Source: Streptomyces rishiriensis (lineage in GTDB: Bacteria; Actinomycetota; Actinomycetes; Streptomycetales; Streptomycetaceae). Taken from it: a DNA stretch of 64,000 nucleotides. Location: positions 8,404,317 to 8,468,316 of the forward strand of contig NZ_JAUSWV010000002.1 of NCBI RefSeq assembly GCF_030815485.1, in the 5' to 3' direction. The translations under genes and the position numbers were made by a program. Each line of letters begins with the position of its first letter. The stretch's first letter is position 1. The notes beneath the pieces were generated by a model. That model was not told the DNA's origin, did not search any database, and saw only the letters and a program-made list of their open reading frames with translations. Below, in pieces: positions 44,355 to 52,727 of this stretch.

Positions 44355-45680
44355 TTATCTCCCGGCCGGCTCCGGTCCTGGTGCCGGGCGCCTGCCTCGC
44401 TGTACCAACCGTGAGCCGTCCACGCTGAACCCGACCTCGGCGCCGCCGTCCTTCCGGGTGCGTGCGAAGACGGTGCCGCCGTGCGCCTCGGCGACGTCCC
44501 GCACGATGGCGAGGCCGAGGCCGGAGCCCGGCAGACCCCGTGCGGCGTCGGCCCGGTAGAAGCGGTCGAAGACGCGTTCTGCGTCGGCCGTGCTGATCCC
44601 GGGACCGCGGTCGGAGACGGTGACCGTGCCGCCCCGGATGCACACTCCGATCGGTTCACGGTCGTCGGTGTCGAACTTGGCGGGGTTCTCCAGCAGGTTG
44701 CCCACGGCCCGTTCCAGTCCGTCGGGGCGGCCGTGGACCACGGAGCCGTCGGCGTCGAGGTGGACGAGGCGGCGCGTGCGCCGGTGGACGCGCCGGGCCG
44801 CACGACGGGCCACCTCGGCAAGATCCACGGGTCCTTCGGGCTCCTCGCGGTGCTGGGCCAGTGCCAGCTGGACCAGTTCGTCGACGAGATCGCTCAGTTC
44901 GCGTGTCTCTCCCTCGACGTCGTCGAGGAGCCGGGCGCGGGCGTCGGGGGAGAGGGAGTCGAGGCGGGCCAGCACCGTGGCGTTGGTACGCAGACTGGTC
45001 AGTGGGGTGCGCAGTTCGTGCGCGGCGTCCTGGACCAGCCTCTCCTGCGCCTCGCGGGCGGCGAGCCGGGTGAGCATCCTGCCGAACGACGTGGAGAGCC
45101 GGCCCACTTCGTCGCGCCCACCGGCCAGGGCGGTGCCGGAGATCCGGCCGCTGACACTGATCTCCTCGGTGAGCCGCGTCAGTCGGCTCAGCCGCGCGGT
45201 GATGCTCCGGGCGAGAACGAACCCCATGCCCGCCGCGACGAACATGACCCAAAGGACATGTCCGGCCATCCCCCGGGCCATGCCGCCCAGTTGACGGTGG
45301 GTTCCGTCGATCGGCACGGACACCTGCAGGGCGCCGTCGCCCTCGCCCAGTGCCGTGGTCAGCCGGCGGTAGGTGGTGCCGTCCACCGCGACCTCGGCGG
45401 TGACCGTCTCGCCTTTCTCGCCCGTTGCGGCCAGCGAACGAGCGGCGGCGGACACCGGCAGCCTTGCCGACGGGCCGCCGAGGTGTGTGGCGGTGCCGTC
45501 CGGCGCTATGGCCTGCATGACCATCTGCCACTCCGGCTCGTCCCCGGGGCCCGGCAGGTCGGGGCCGGGATAGAGGTCCGGGGCCTGTGCGCCGGTCTCG
45601 GCAGGTATGAGAAACGAGCCCACACCAGCGAGCGCCACGACGACCGCGGGTCCGCGCCACGGCTTCGATAAATAACCCAT
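44355..45680 (-). CDS. Sensor histidine kinase, apparently orphan
   Basis: 441 residues. A weak first membrane helix (PAVVVALAGVGSFLIP), an extracytoplasmic domain of about 110 residues and a second helix (141-157) lead into a HAMP domain. Phosphoacceptor His221 is in DAAHELRTPLTSL. The ATPase domain has Asn328/Asn332 (NLLENPAKF), DRGPG at 357-361 and GSGLGL at 385-390. No response regulator lies on either side, although this kinase class normally follows one. The N-terminus is shorter and less hydrophobic than usual, so it may be truncated. Confidence 0.8.
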   Translation of the reverse strand: MGYLSKPWRGPAVVVALAGVGSFLIPAETGAQAPDLYPGPDLPGPGDEPEWQMVMQAIAPDGTATHLGGPSARLPVSAAARSLAATGEKGETVTAEVAVDGTTYRRLTTALGEGDGALQVSVPIDGTHRQLGGMARGMAGHVLWVMFVAAGMGFVLARSITARLSRLTRLTEEISVSGRISGTALAGGRDEVGRLSTSFGRMLTRLAAREAQERLVQDAAHELRTPLTSLRTNATVLARLDSLSPDARARLLDDVEGETRELSDLVDELVQLALAQHREEPEGPVDLAEVARRAARRVHRRTRRLVHLDADGSVVHGRPDGLERAVGNLLENPAKFDTDDREPIGVCIRGGTVTVSDRGPGISTADAERVFDRFYRADAARGLPGSGLGLAIVRDVAEAHGGTVFARTRKDGGAEVGFSVDGSRLVQRGRRPAPGPEPAGR

Positions 45681-45996
45681 CCAGTCATCATCGCGTCGAC
45701 AACAGAGGCAAGGAAGCTCTTGCGCAACTGGGCGACAGGTACCGCCGGCTGCCGTGCAGCGCGGCATTCGCCCCTGAGCGCCGAGCGAGGCCAGGCACAC
45801 GGCTCTGGCCTCGGCGAATTCCGTCGAGGGTCGAGAGGACGATCTCCAGGCTGCCCGCACCCCCAGGGCCGGGGTCGCCTGTGCTCGACGGAAAGAGGCC
45901 ACGGAAGCCCCTGTGTCGTGGCCGTCTCGACCTGACTGGCCTTCCGGGCCCGGCCGACGTGATCGACGGCCGGCGCCCGCGGGCGGCCGTTCTCCT
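45681..45996. other. Intergenic region upstream of the kinase, nothing recognised
   Basis: 316 bases where a partner response-regulator gene would be expected. None of the frames shows receiver or winged-helix motifs. Confidence 0.4.
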
Positions 45997-46212
45997 CTAC
46001 GGGGACGGCTTCCTGTTCTGCTTTTCGTCGCCCGTCTCCTGCTCGGCCGAGCGGCGCTGGGCGCCGGTGCTGGGGCTCAGCGCGTCACCGGCCTCACCGT
46101 CCTGTGTTCCGGGGACGATCGCGTCCTCTGCCTCCCGGCGGGCCGCACGGTCGCCGCTCTCACCGGGGGCCTCGGAGGGCGGGGTCGGCTTGCGGTCTTC
46201 CTTCTTGGTCAT
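45997..46212 (-). CDS. Small hydrophilic protein of unknown function
   Basis: 71 residues starting MTKKEDRKPTPPSEAPGESG, very rich in Glu, Asp, Lys, Pro and Ser with no hydrophobic segment, so it is probably intrinsically disordered. GGAAGGG lies 7 bases before ATG 46212; an ATG at 46218 is also in frame. Short disordered proteins of this kind are common in streptomycetes, but no function is known. Confidence 0.5.
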   Translation of the reverse strand: MTKKEDRKPTPPSEAPGESGDRAARREAEDAIVPGTQDGEAGDALSPSTGAQRRSAEQETGDEKQNRKPSP

Positions 46213-46721
46213 GCGCATTCCCTTCCGTATGTGCTCTCGTCGCGGTTCGTGCGGCGGGCCGTGGCGGTGCGGACGCGGCAGCGCGCCGGGTGCACGGGGG
46301 CACGGCCGACGCACGAGTGCGACCGACGTCGGCACGCCTACCCCAGGAGCGGCACCGCAAGCTGATGGCCGGCCGGGATCGTAGGGTGGGAATTCGCGGG
46401 GCAAAAGCGAGCCCCGCTCCGACCTTGTCCTTTGAGGTATGGACCGGTTGCGTTCGGCGATGGTCTCTGGGGTTTGACGGCTTCCCTCATGTCGTGGGGG
46501 TGGCGGGCCGCTGGAGCCGAGTGGCCGTCCTGGGACGGGCCATGAGGGTCGAGGTGCACGGGCCGGGCAGGGGCGCCCCAGGTCGGCGGCCGCCTCACCG
46601 AGGAGCCACCTGCAGGCGGATCAACGTGTCCGGTTTGTGCAGCGCACGGTCCGAGCGCGTCCGCCCGAGTACCTCCACCGGCAGATCGGCCAGGAGTGGG
46701 CCCGACAGTACGATCAACGCC
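46213..46721. other. Intergenic region, nothing firm
   Basis: 509 bases. The minus strand at 46595-46740 encodes LLTALIVLSGPLLADLPVEV followed by a basic segment, which looks weakly protein-like but has no family or ribosome site. Confidence 0.3.
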
Positions 46722-47552
46722 GTGAGCAGCTCCCCGCACGGCCTGACAGGCCACCGGACGGAAGGTGACAAGTCTTTGAAGGGCCTGCGACTGTTGACCC
46801 TGAACACCCTCTTCACCGGTGATGTCCCCGCTCGGCTGCGTGCCCTCGGCACGGCGCTGGACCGGTCCGACTACGACATCGTCTGCCTGCAGGAGGTCAT
46901 GTTCCGCCGCAACGCGCGGCTGATCCGCCGTGCCGCTCCCGCATACCGGCACTTCGCCTACTCGGGCACGGTCCTGCTCAAGGGGGGTCTGGTGCTGCTG
47001 TCCCGGTGGCCAATCAGCCGGTGGCGGTTCGTGCGGTACCCGCTGACGGGTCCGGTGCGCGGCGAACTCCTCATGCGCAAGGGTGCCCAGCTGGCGTCCG
47101 TGGCCACCCCGGACGGTGAACTGGTGGTCGTGAACACCCACTTGTCGGCCAACCGCGACGACGACTGGTCCCCAGCGAACCGGAACACGCGGATCGCAGA
47201 AGTCGAACTGGGCCGGCTCACCGGGTTGATCGCGGCCATCGGCCCGTCCCTGCCCGTCGCCGTGGTCGGTGACCTGAACGTCCCGCGCGGCTCGGCGGTA
47301 CTCGCCGACTTCCTCACCACAGCAGGGCTGCGCGACGTTCTCGCCGACGACACGCGTCCGACGTATCGGCCCACAGCTCGATGGCCGTCGCCGCCGGCCC
47401 TGGACCATGTACTGGTCCGGGCCGCAGCCGGGGAGACGCTGACCGGCTGCGCCGACTTCGTCTTCCAGGACAAGGTGACACTGGCCGACGGCCGCCAGGC
47501 CTACTTGTCCGACCACTACGGCGTGCAGGCGCAGTTGATCCGGTCGAAGTGA
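46722..47552 (+). CDS. Endonuclease/exonuclease/phosphatase family protein
   Basis: About 276 residues with the full EEP active-site series: LRLLTLNTLF, Glu in IVCLQEVMF, VVNTHLSANRDDD, VVGDLNVPRGS, DHVLVR and the final SDHYGVQ. Metal-dependent phosphodiesterase chemistry on DNA, lipid or inositol phosphates is expected; the substrate is unknown. No signal peptide. The start is uncertain: GTG 46722 has no clear ribosome site, while TTG 46776 has GGAAGG upstream and lies next to the first motif. Confidence 0.8.
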   Translation: MSSSPHGLTGHRTEGDKSLKGLRLLTLNTLFTGDVPARLRALGTALDRSDYDIVCLQEVMFRRNARLIRRAAPAYRHFAYSGTVLLKGGLVLLSRWPISRWRFVRYPLTGPVRGELLMRKGAQLASVATPDGELVVVNTHLSANRDDDWSPANRNTRIAEVELGRLTGLIAAIGPSLPVAVVGDLNVPRGSAVLADFLTTAGLRDVLADDTRPTYRPTARWPSPPALDHVLVRAAAGETLTGCADFVFQDKVTLADGRQAYLSDHYGVQAQLIRSK

Positions 47553-47594
47553 CACGGAGACGCGTACGGAAATGCAGTTGATCACCCTGATCGG

Positions 47595-47700
47595 GTGGGC
47601 CGGTATCCGTCGGACATGACGGACGCGGAGTGGTTGGCCGTGCGGCCTTTGCTGCCGGTGCCGACCTCGATCCAGGGCCGTGGTGGGCAGCCCGTCGATT
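47595..47700 (+). pseudogene. IS5-family transposase N-terminal fragment
   Basis: GRYPSDMTDAEWLAVRPLLP followed by VPTSIQGRGGQP is the conserved start of an IS5/IS1373-like transposase. Similarity ends abruptly near 47700, where the end of the hydrolase gene lies on the other strand. It is a remnant. Confidence 0.75.
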
Positions 47701-47725
47701 GCCGTCGTCGCCCTGACGGCAGGTC

Positions 47726-48721
47726 TCACCGTCGGAATGTATCGGCTGCCTGCGTCGCGGGTATGCGCTGTTGGTCTTCGGTCAGCGGCGGCCGGTGGCC
47801 AGGATGTCGGCTTCGGGACGATGTCTTCTGGTGGCGACGTGCGTTGTGCCGGTCTCTACCGGTCGAGGAACTCGTTGGCGGTTTCCACGAACCGGTCATG
47901 GATTGGAAGATGCCACCGTGGCCGGCGTCGGGGTAGATGACCAGCTCGGCGTTCGGCAGTCGTCGGGCCAGGTCGGCAGAGTTCTTCGAAGGCACCATCC
48001 TGTCGCTGTCGCCGTTTGCGACGAGTACGGGCTGGTGGATGACGGAGAGGTCGTGGGGTCGTTCCAGGCCCCAGCGGTGGATGGCCTTGAGCTGGTTGTT
48101 GTAGGCGATGGGCGAGATCGCCTTGTCCCGGTCGGTGGTGCGTTCCTTCAGGCGGGCCAGGAACTCCTTGCCCGCGCGACGCCCGGTCGCGGTGCGGGTG
48201 AAGAAGAGGAACTGCTTGGGGTCCTGGAGCGTGACCAGGGCTCGGAGGGTGTCGAGGTGGGACAGCACGGTCACGTTCTTGATGCCCTCGCCACCGGCGG
48301 AGCCGGTGCCCGAGAGGATCATTTTGCGGACGAGGTGCGGGTCGGTCCGCGCGATCACTTGGGCGATCATGCCGCCCATCGAGAAGCCGTGGATGTCGAC
48401 GTGTTCGAGCCCGAGGGCTCGGATGAAGGTGACGGCGTCCTTCGCCATCTCCTGGATGGTGCGGGGCGTGGAACCGCTGGAAGCGCCGACACCCCTGTTG
48501 TCGAACGTGATGACATGGCGCTTGGCGGCGATGCCGTCGACGACGCGGGGGTCCCAGTTGTCGAGCACCGCGGCAAGGTGGGTCAGGAAGACCACCGGGG
48601 TGCCGGACCGGGGGCCGAGCTCGCGGTAGGCGAAGGTCACGCCGTCGGCGGTGAGGGTGCGGGTCGGTGCGTCCCTGTAAGACGTCACCAGGTCGTAGCG
48701 TCCTGCCTGCTGGTCATTCAT
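47726..48721 (-). CDS. Alpha/beta hydrolase with a frameshifted C-terminus
   Basis: Alpha/beta hydrolase with nucleophile Ser114 (GFSMGG), acid in NGDSDRMV and catalytic His in PDAGHGG. ATG 48721 has AGAGGGA 7 bases upstream. Up to Gln273 the protein is normal. Then the frame leaves homology and adds a 58-residue basic tail. One base shifted near 47900, the sequence would read HDRFVETANEFLDR and stop at 47856-47858, the usual ending. So a single-base deletion, or a sequencing error, has changed the last 15 residues. The catalytic residues are all upstream, so activity may survive. Confidence 0.75.
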   Translation of the reverse strand: MNDQQAGRYDLVTSYRDAPTRTLTADGVTFAYRELGPRSGTPVVFLTHLAAVLDNWDPRVVDGIAAKRHVITFDNRGVGASSGSTPRTIQEMAKDAVTFIRALGLEHVDIHGFSMGGMIAQVIARTDPHLVRKMILSGTGSAGGEGIKNVTVLSHLDTLRALVTLQDPKQFLFFTRTATGRRAGKEFLARLKERTTDRDKAISPIAYNNQLKAIHRWGLERPHDLSVIHQPVLVANGDSDRMVPSKNSADLARRLPNAELVIYPDAGHGGIFQSMTGSWKPPTSSSTGRDRHNARRHQKTSSRSRHPGHRPPLTEDQQRIPATQAADTFRR

Positions 48722-48916
48722 GGCTGCGTCCCTCTTCGAGCGGGTAGTGGGTCGCGTCTGTTCGCGTGTTTCGGGTGGGATTCGCGCGCCGGTCTTCCCT
48801 CTCGGAAGACGGGGTGCGCGGCGGGTCGAACCCGACGGCGCCGCGGGCGACATTTAAAGTATGACCGTAATTCTATGAAGGAGCAAGTGCTGACGGGGCG
48901 AGAAGGATTTGGTGTC

Positions 48917-49102
48917 ATGACTGCCATCACTCTGCGGATCCCTGACGCCATGGACAAGCCGCTGCGCGACGCGGCCGCCGGCGCCCCGTCCCTGAACGAC
49001 TACATCGTGCGCGCGGTGCGTCGGCAGATGACGCTCGATGCCGCGCGCAAGCTCGCCTCGATCGCGCCCCTCGACCTCGCGGGTGAGGGCGACGCCCTGT
49101 GA
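48917..49102 (+). CDS. Type II antitoxin, ribbon-helix-helix type
   Basis: 61 residues, MTAITLRIPDAMDKPLRDAA then SLNDYIVRAVRRQMTLDAAR, a short ribbon-helix-helix DNA-binding antitoxin. GAAGGA lies upstream of ATG 48917; an in-frame ATG at 48875 would add 14 residues. Its stop overlaps the toxin start (GTGA), the usual coupling in toxin-antitoxin operons. The upstream stretch 48851-48890 is unusually AT-rich and probably holds the autoregulated promoter. Confidence 0.75.
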   Translation: MTAITLRIPDAMDKPLRDAAAGAPSLNDYIVRAVRRQMTLDAARKLASIAPLDLAGEGDAL

Positions 49103-49410
49103 TCATCCGCAAGGGCGACGTCTGGGACGTCGACACCGGCAAGGGCACGCGCACTGTTCTCGTCGTTAGTCTCGACGGCCTCGCCGAGGCCTACGGCGCT
49201 GTCGTCGCCGTGGTGCTCCACGCCCCGGCCGAGCACCCCGACACGGCGATGAGCGTGCATCTGAGCACCCCGGTCGACGCCTCCCTCGTCGCGGTCGACC
49301 TCCTGCAGCTCTCCGCCATCCGCTTCGAAGCCGGCGCCCTGCACGGCAACATCGGCCCCGAGCAGCAGGAGCTCGTCGACAACGCCCTCCGCGCCGTCCT
49401 CGACCTGTAG
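49099..49410 (+). CDS. MazF/PemK-like toxin
   Basis: 103 residues. IIRKGDVWDVDTGKGTRTVL is the start of the PemK/MazF fold, an SH3-like endoribonuclease, and the C-terminal LSAIRFEAGALHGNIGP strand agrees. It starts at GTG 49099, overlapping the antitoxin stop. By family it would cleave mRNA when the antitoxin is degraded. Residues essential in MazF are only partly recognisable, so activity is not assured. Confidence 0.7.
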   Translation: MIIRKGDVWDVDTGKGTRTVLVVSLDGLAEAYGAVVAVVLHAPAEHPDTAMSVHLSTPVDASLVAVDLLQLSAIRFEAGALHGNIGPEQQELVDNALRAVLDL

Positions 49411-49613
49411 CGGACGCCGCGCACGGTTTCGAGGTGCGAAGTGCGGAGTGAGAAGGGTGCTTGACGATCTTTCACGGGGAGCCGGTGTTCCGCCGGTGCA
49501 CTTCGGCCGATGTGGTGTTGCGCGAGCCGAGTGAAAGCCGAGGGATGCCGTCGGTGCGCAAGTCGGGCGACGGGCCGGGCCGTTGGGCTCCTCTGTGTGA
49601 TGAAGAAGGAAAG

Positions 49614-49647
49614 AAGGTCCTCGCTCCTTCGGGGGAGTGAGGACCTT
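49614..49647. terminator. Bidirectional terminator between toxin and lectin genes
   Basis: AAGGTCCTCGCTCC (49614-49627) pairs with GGAGTGAGGACCTT (49634-49647) with one G-U/mismatch and a 6-base loop, 18 bases from the lectin stop. Confidence 0.7.
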
Positions 49648-49665
49648 GTCCATCTTGGGGCTGTG

Positions 49666-50184
49666 TCAGCTGTGTGCGCCCCACCAGACCCACGCCGTGC
49701 GATCGATGCCGCCTTCACCGATGTAGTTGGTGGTGTAGACGGCGTTGCCGTTGTCCGAGGTGCGGAGGAATACGCCGGTTCCAGTGACGAAGTCGCATTC
49801 GAGGTAGTTGCCGTCGCCGCTCCACCACTGCCCGGGGGCGTTTCCGCAGCCGCTCATCCAGACGGCGTTGGTCGCGGTCTTGCTGTCCGTGGTGAGGCAC
49901 AAGCCGTTGGCCTTGCTCACCAGGCGGCGAAACACCGTGCCGTCGTAGTTGCGGGTGTAGGAGTCCGAACCCCAGTGCCAGTTCCGGGTGGAGAGCGAGT
50001 CGTCGCAGGTGTCCGACCACACCTTGTCGCTCACGGTCGACGAGACGAGACAGTTGCCCTCGTGGTCGTTCGCATACGTCCAGTACGTCGTCGCGGACGC
50101 GGTGGACATCGAGCCTGCCACGGCGAGCATCAGGGCGGCGAGTCCCACGGGCGCGGTCAGTCTCAGGGTCCTCAGAGAATTCAT
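49666..50184 (-). CDS. Small secreted ricin-B-lectin-like protein
   Basis: 172 residues. The Sec signal peptide (MNSLRTLRLTAPVGLAALML, cleavage near STASA) is followed by about 140 residues with beta-trefoil-like repeats (CLVSSTVSDKVWSDTCDD, GLCLTTDSKTATNAVWMSGC, then GQWWSGDGNYLECD). The C-x-(Q/N)xW pattern resembles ricin-type carbohydrate-binding modules but is degenerate. Cysteines probably form disulfides outside the cell. It is monocistronic; no enzyme domain is attached. Confidence 0.7.
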   Translation of the reverse strand: MNSLRTLRLTAPVGLAALMLAVAGSMSTASATTYWTYANDHEGNCLVSSTVSDKVWSDTCDDSLSTRNWHWGSDSYTRNYDGTVFRRLVSKANGLCLTTDSKTATNAVWMSGCGNAPGQWWSGDGNYLECDFVTGTGVFLRTSDNGNAVYTTNYIGEGGIDRTAWVWWGAHS

Positions 50185-50785
50185 GATCGCCAGGATTGAG
50201 GGCAGAGGAGGAATTCCTGTAAATCAAGCGTGAACACGCCATGCCACTTTGGTCATGTTCGCGCCAACGCCGTGGCTTCCGTCGTTGTCGAAGCCTTGTG
50301 GCCGCTCTTGTGGCCGCTCTGTGCGTGAGCCCCACCGGCCCGTCGGCATGACGGTCGGCCTTCTCGAGCATCGTGTGGCGGATGCTCCCGCCCCTCAGGT
50401 GATCACGGCGGGAGGGCGCGGCAGGTACTCCGGCCTCGATGAGCGGATGAGACCACTCCTCGTCACCAACCGGGGCCGGTGACGATGCCTTCCGGGACGA
50501 ATGCCGCGATAGGGCTGTCTGCTGTCTGCCATTCTGAAGTGCCTTTCTGCACTCATCGTGTGCACCAGGGGCGGAGTTCCTCGCCGCCACTCGTCGACGC
50601 GAGGAACTCCGCCCCGAGAACGGTTGCGGGGTGCTTCGACTCGCCGTGCGCTGCCATCCGCGTCGAAACTCTGCCGGTGCCGGGGCTGGTAGGAAGCTGG
50701 AAAAGGGGGTGTCGGGTAGCGCCGTTCGGCACCGGGGAGGGGGCGATCTCCTCGAGTTCGTAGTGGCGTCGGAGCGGGCGCGAGG
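50185..50785. other. Intergenic region with one strong hairpin
   Basis: 601 bases between the lectin start and the LacI stop. Apart from the hairpin at 50568-50615, no supportable gene is seen. Confidence 0.4.
50568..50615 (-). terminator. 17-bp perfect hairpin downstream of the LacI gene
   Basis: GGGGCGGAGTTCCTCGC (50568-50584) and GCGAGGAACTCCGCCCC (50599-50615), loop 14 bases. It lies about 170 bases past the LacI stop and probably ends the fructan operon. Confidence 0.7.
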
Positions 50786-51817
50786 TCATGCCTCGTGTTG
50801 TGCGGCAGGGGCATGCTCGCCCGAGCCGCGGCTGATCAGCTGGGTAGGGATGGTGACGGTGCGGGTGCGGGAGCGGTCGCCGTCAAGGCGGGCCAGGGCG
50901 ATTGCTGCGGCTGCCCTGCCGATTTCCTCAGGGTTCTGGGCGACGACGGTCAGGGCCGGTTCCAGGGCCTCGGCGAGGGCCACGTCGTCGAAGGCGACGA
51001 CTGCGACGTCCTTACGGTGGCTGCGGGCGAGTTCGGTGACTATGCCCAGCGCGACGATGTTGTTGCCGGCGAACAGGGCGGTGGGGGGATCCGCCAAGGC
51101 AAGGAGCTGGGATGTGGCGGCTGAAGCACCATGCTGGTCATGGGCGTTCGTCACCAGGGAGCGGTCGTGGGCCAGGCCCGCTTCCCGCAGGGCCTCCCGG
51201 TAGCCGGCCAGACGCTCGCGGCGGGTGTACAGCCTCGTGGGCAGGTCGCCGACGAAGCCGATACGCCGGTGTCCGTGGGCGATCAGGTGGGCGACGCCGT
51301 CGTGCGCGCCGGTGCGGTTGGTGCTGACCACGCTGTCCGTGGCCAGTCCCACTCCTGGTCGGTCGAGGAAGACCACGGGCAGACCCGCCGTACGGTGGGG
51401 CTTGAGGTGGGAGTGGTCGGCGCCGACGGACGGCACGACCATCAGCACGCTGATCCGGCGGGCGAGGAACTTGTCGGTCAGGGCGCGTTCGCGTGCGGGG
51501 TCGTCCGCGGAGGATCCCATGAGGAGGGTCAGGCCGTGGTCCCCGACCGTGTCCTCGATGCCGCGGGCCACGGCCCCGAAGAAGGGGTTGGCGAGGTCGG
51601 GGATGACGAGTCCGACGGTGGTGTCGGGGCCGCCGACGCGGATGTTGCGTGCCATGAGGTTCGGCTGGAAGCCCAGCCGGGCCACGGCGGCGAGTACTTG
51701 TTCCCTGGTCTGCGCGGAGGCGGGTCCGTCCTCGTTGAGGACGCGGGAGACGGTCTTGGCGCTCACACCCACTTCACGGGCGACATCGGCCAGGGTGGGG
51801 CGGCGGTTCGCTGCCAT
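50786..51817 (-). CDS. LacI family repressor of the fructan locus
   Basis: 343 residues. The N-terminal helix-turn-helix is RRPTLADVAREVGVSAKTVS followed by RVLNEDG, then a periplasmic-binding-protein-like sugar domain (VGLVIPDLANPFFGAVARGI, FVGDLPTRLYTRRERLAGYR, VVAFDDVALAEAL). ATG 51817 is preferred over the in-frame start at 51826. It lies downstream of the sugar ABC genes. TGTCA-N4-TGACA palindromes before the binding protein, kinase and GH32 genes are its likely targets, with a sugar or sugar phosphate as inducer. Confidence 0.88.
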   Translation of the reverse strand: MAANRRPTLADVAREVGVSAKTVSRVLNEDGPASAQTREQVLAAVARLGFQPNLMARNIRVGGPDTTVGLVIPDLANPFFGAVARGIEDTVGDHGLTLLMGSSADDPARERALTDKFLARRISVLMVVPSVGADHSHLKPHRTAGLPVVFLDRPGVGLATDSVVSTNRTGAHDGVAHLIAHGHRRIGFVGDLPTRLYTRRERLAGYREALREAGLAHDRSLVTNAHDQHGASAATSQLLALADPPTALFAGNNIVALGIVTELARSHRKDVAVVAFDDVALAEALEPALTVVAQNPEEIGRAAAAIALARLDGDRSRTRTVTIPTQLISRGSGEHAPAAQHEA

Positions 51818-51890
51818 GAAGGACACGGTCTCCTTGCTCGTCGGTTCCGGCCTCGGCCTCGGCCGGAACCCGTAGCTGCTCGAGGTGTTG

Positions 51891-52727
51891 TCAGTTGGCC
51901 CGGACTCCTGCGGCCTTGGCGGCCTCGGAATCCGCGACGACGGTACCTCCGGCCGCGTCGACGGTGAGTGCGCCGGTCATGATGGCGACGACTTCGGCCA
52001 TGGAATGGTCGGAGGGCTTGATCACGGCGGCCCGCCGACCGAGGCGGTGGACGTGGATCCGGTCGGCGATCTCGAAGACGTGGGGCATGTTGTGGCTGAT
52101 CAGGACGACCGGCATGCCCTTGTCGCGGACGCGGCGGATGAGGTCGAGGACCTGGCCGGACTCCTTGACGCCGAGGGCGGCGGTGGGCTCGTCCATGACG
52201 ACGACCGAGCGGGCCCAGGCCACGGACCGGGCTACGGCGACGGCCTGCCGCTGTCCTCCGGAGAGAGTCTCCACCGACTGGGTCAGGGAGCGCAGCCCGA
52301 TCTTCAGATCGGCCATGTGCTCGGCGGCCTCCTGCCGCATCCGCTTCTTGTCCAGCATGCGGAAGACGCTGCCGAGGACGCCGGGGCGGCGCAGTTCCCG
52401 ACCGAGGAACATGTTCGAGGCAATGTCCATCGAGGCGGCCACGGCGAGATCCTGGTACACCGTCTCGATGCCGTGGGCGCGTGCGCTCTGCGGACCGGAG
52501 AAGGTGATGGGCTCTCCGTTGAGCCGGATCTCGCCGGCGTCCGGCGCCACCGCGCCGGTGAGCGCCTTGATCAGGCTCGTCTTGCCGGCGCCGTTGTCGC
52601 CGATCACGGCGAGGACTTCGCCGGGCAGCAGATCGAAGTCGGCGCCGTCGATGGCGGTGACATGGCCGTAGCGCTTGACCAGGCCGCGGGCCTGCAGGAC
52701 GGGGGTGGGGGAGTCCGAGGTGGTCAT
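51891..52727 (-). CDS. Sugar ABC transporter ATP-binding protein, FrcA type
   Basis: 278 residues, a single ABC domain, unlike the double-domain RbsA. Walker A is GDNGAGKT, the signature LSGGQRQAVAVARSVAWARS and Walker B VVVMDEPTAALGV. It matches the fructose-type FrcA group of CUT2 transporters. ATG 52727 overlaps the permease stop as ATGA. It energises sugar import with the permease at 52724-53737. Confidence 0.88.
   Translation of the reverse strand: MTTSDSPTPVLQARGLVKRYGHVTAIDGADFDLLPGEVLAVIGDNGAGKTSLIKALTGAVAPDAGEIRLNGEPITFSGPQSARAHGIETVYQDLAVAASMDIASNMFLGRELRRPGVLGSVFRMLDKKRMRQEAAEHMADLKIGLRSLTQSVETLSGGQRQAVAVARSVAWARSVVVMDEPTAALGVKESGQVLDLIRRVRDKGMPVVLISHNMPHVFEIADRIHVHRLGRRAAVIKPSDHSMAEVVAIMTGALTVDAAGGTVVADSEAAKAAGVRAN

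Noticed and set aside
46595..46852. Minus-strand frame ending LIVLSGPLLADLPVEVLG
   Set aside because: Short, without ribosome site or family, and it runs into the nuclease-family gene on the other strand.
50553..50789. 78-codon minus-strand frame overlapping the LacI stop by ATGA
   Set aside because: The overlap looks like coupling, but a 17-bp perfect hairpin lies inside its 3' end and the sequence matches no family.
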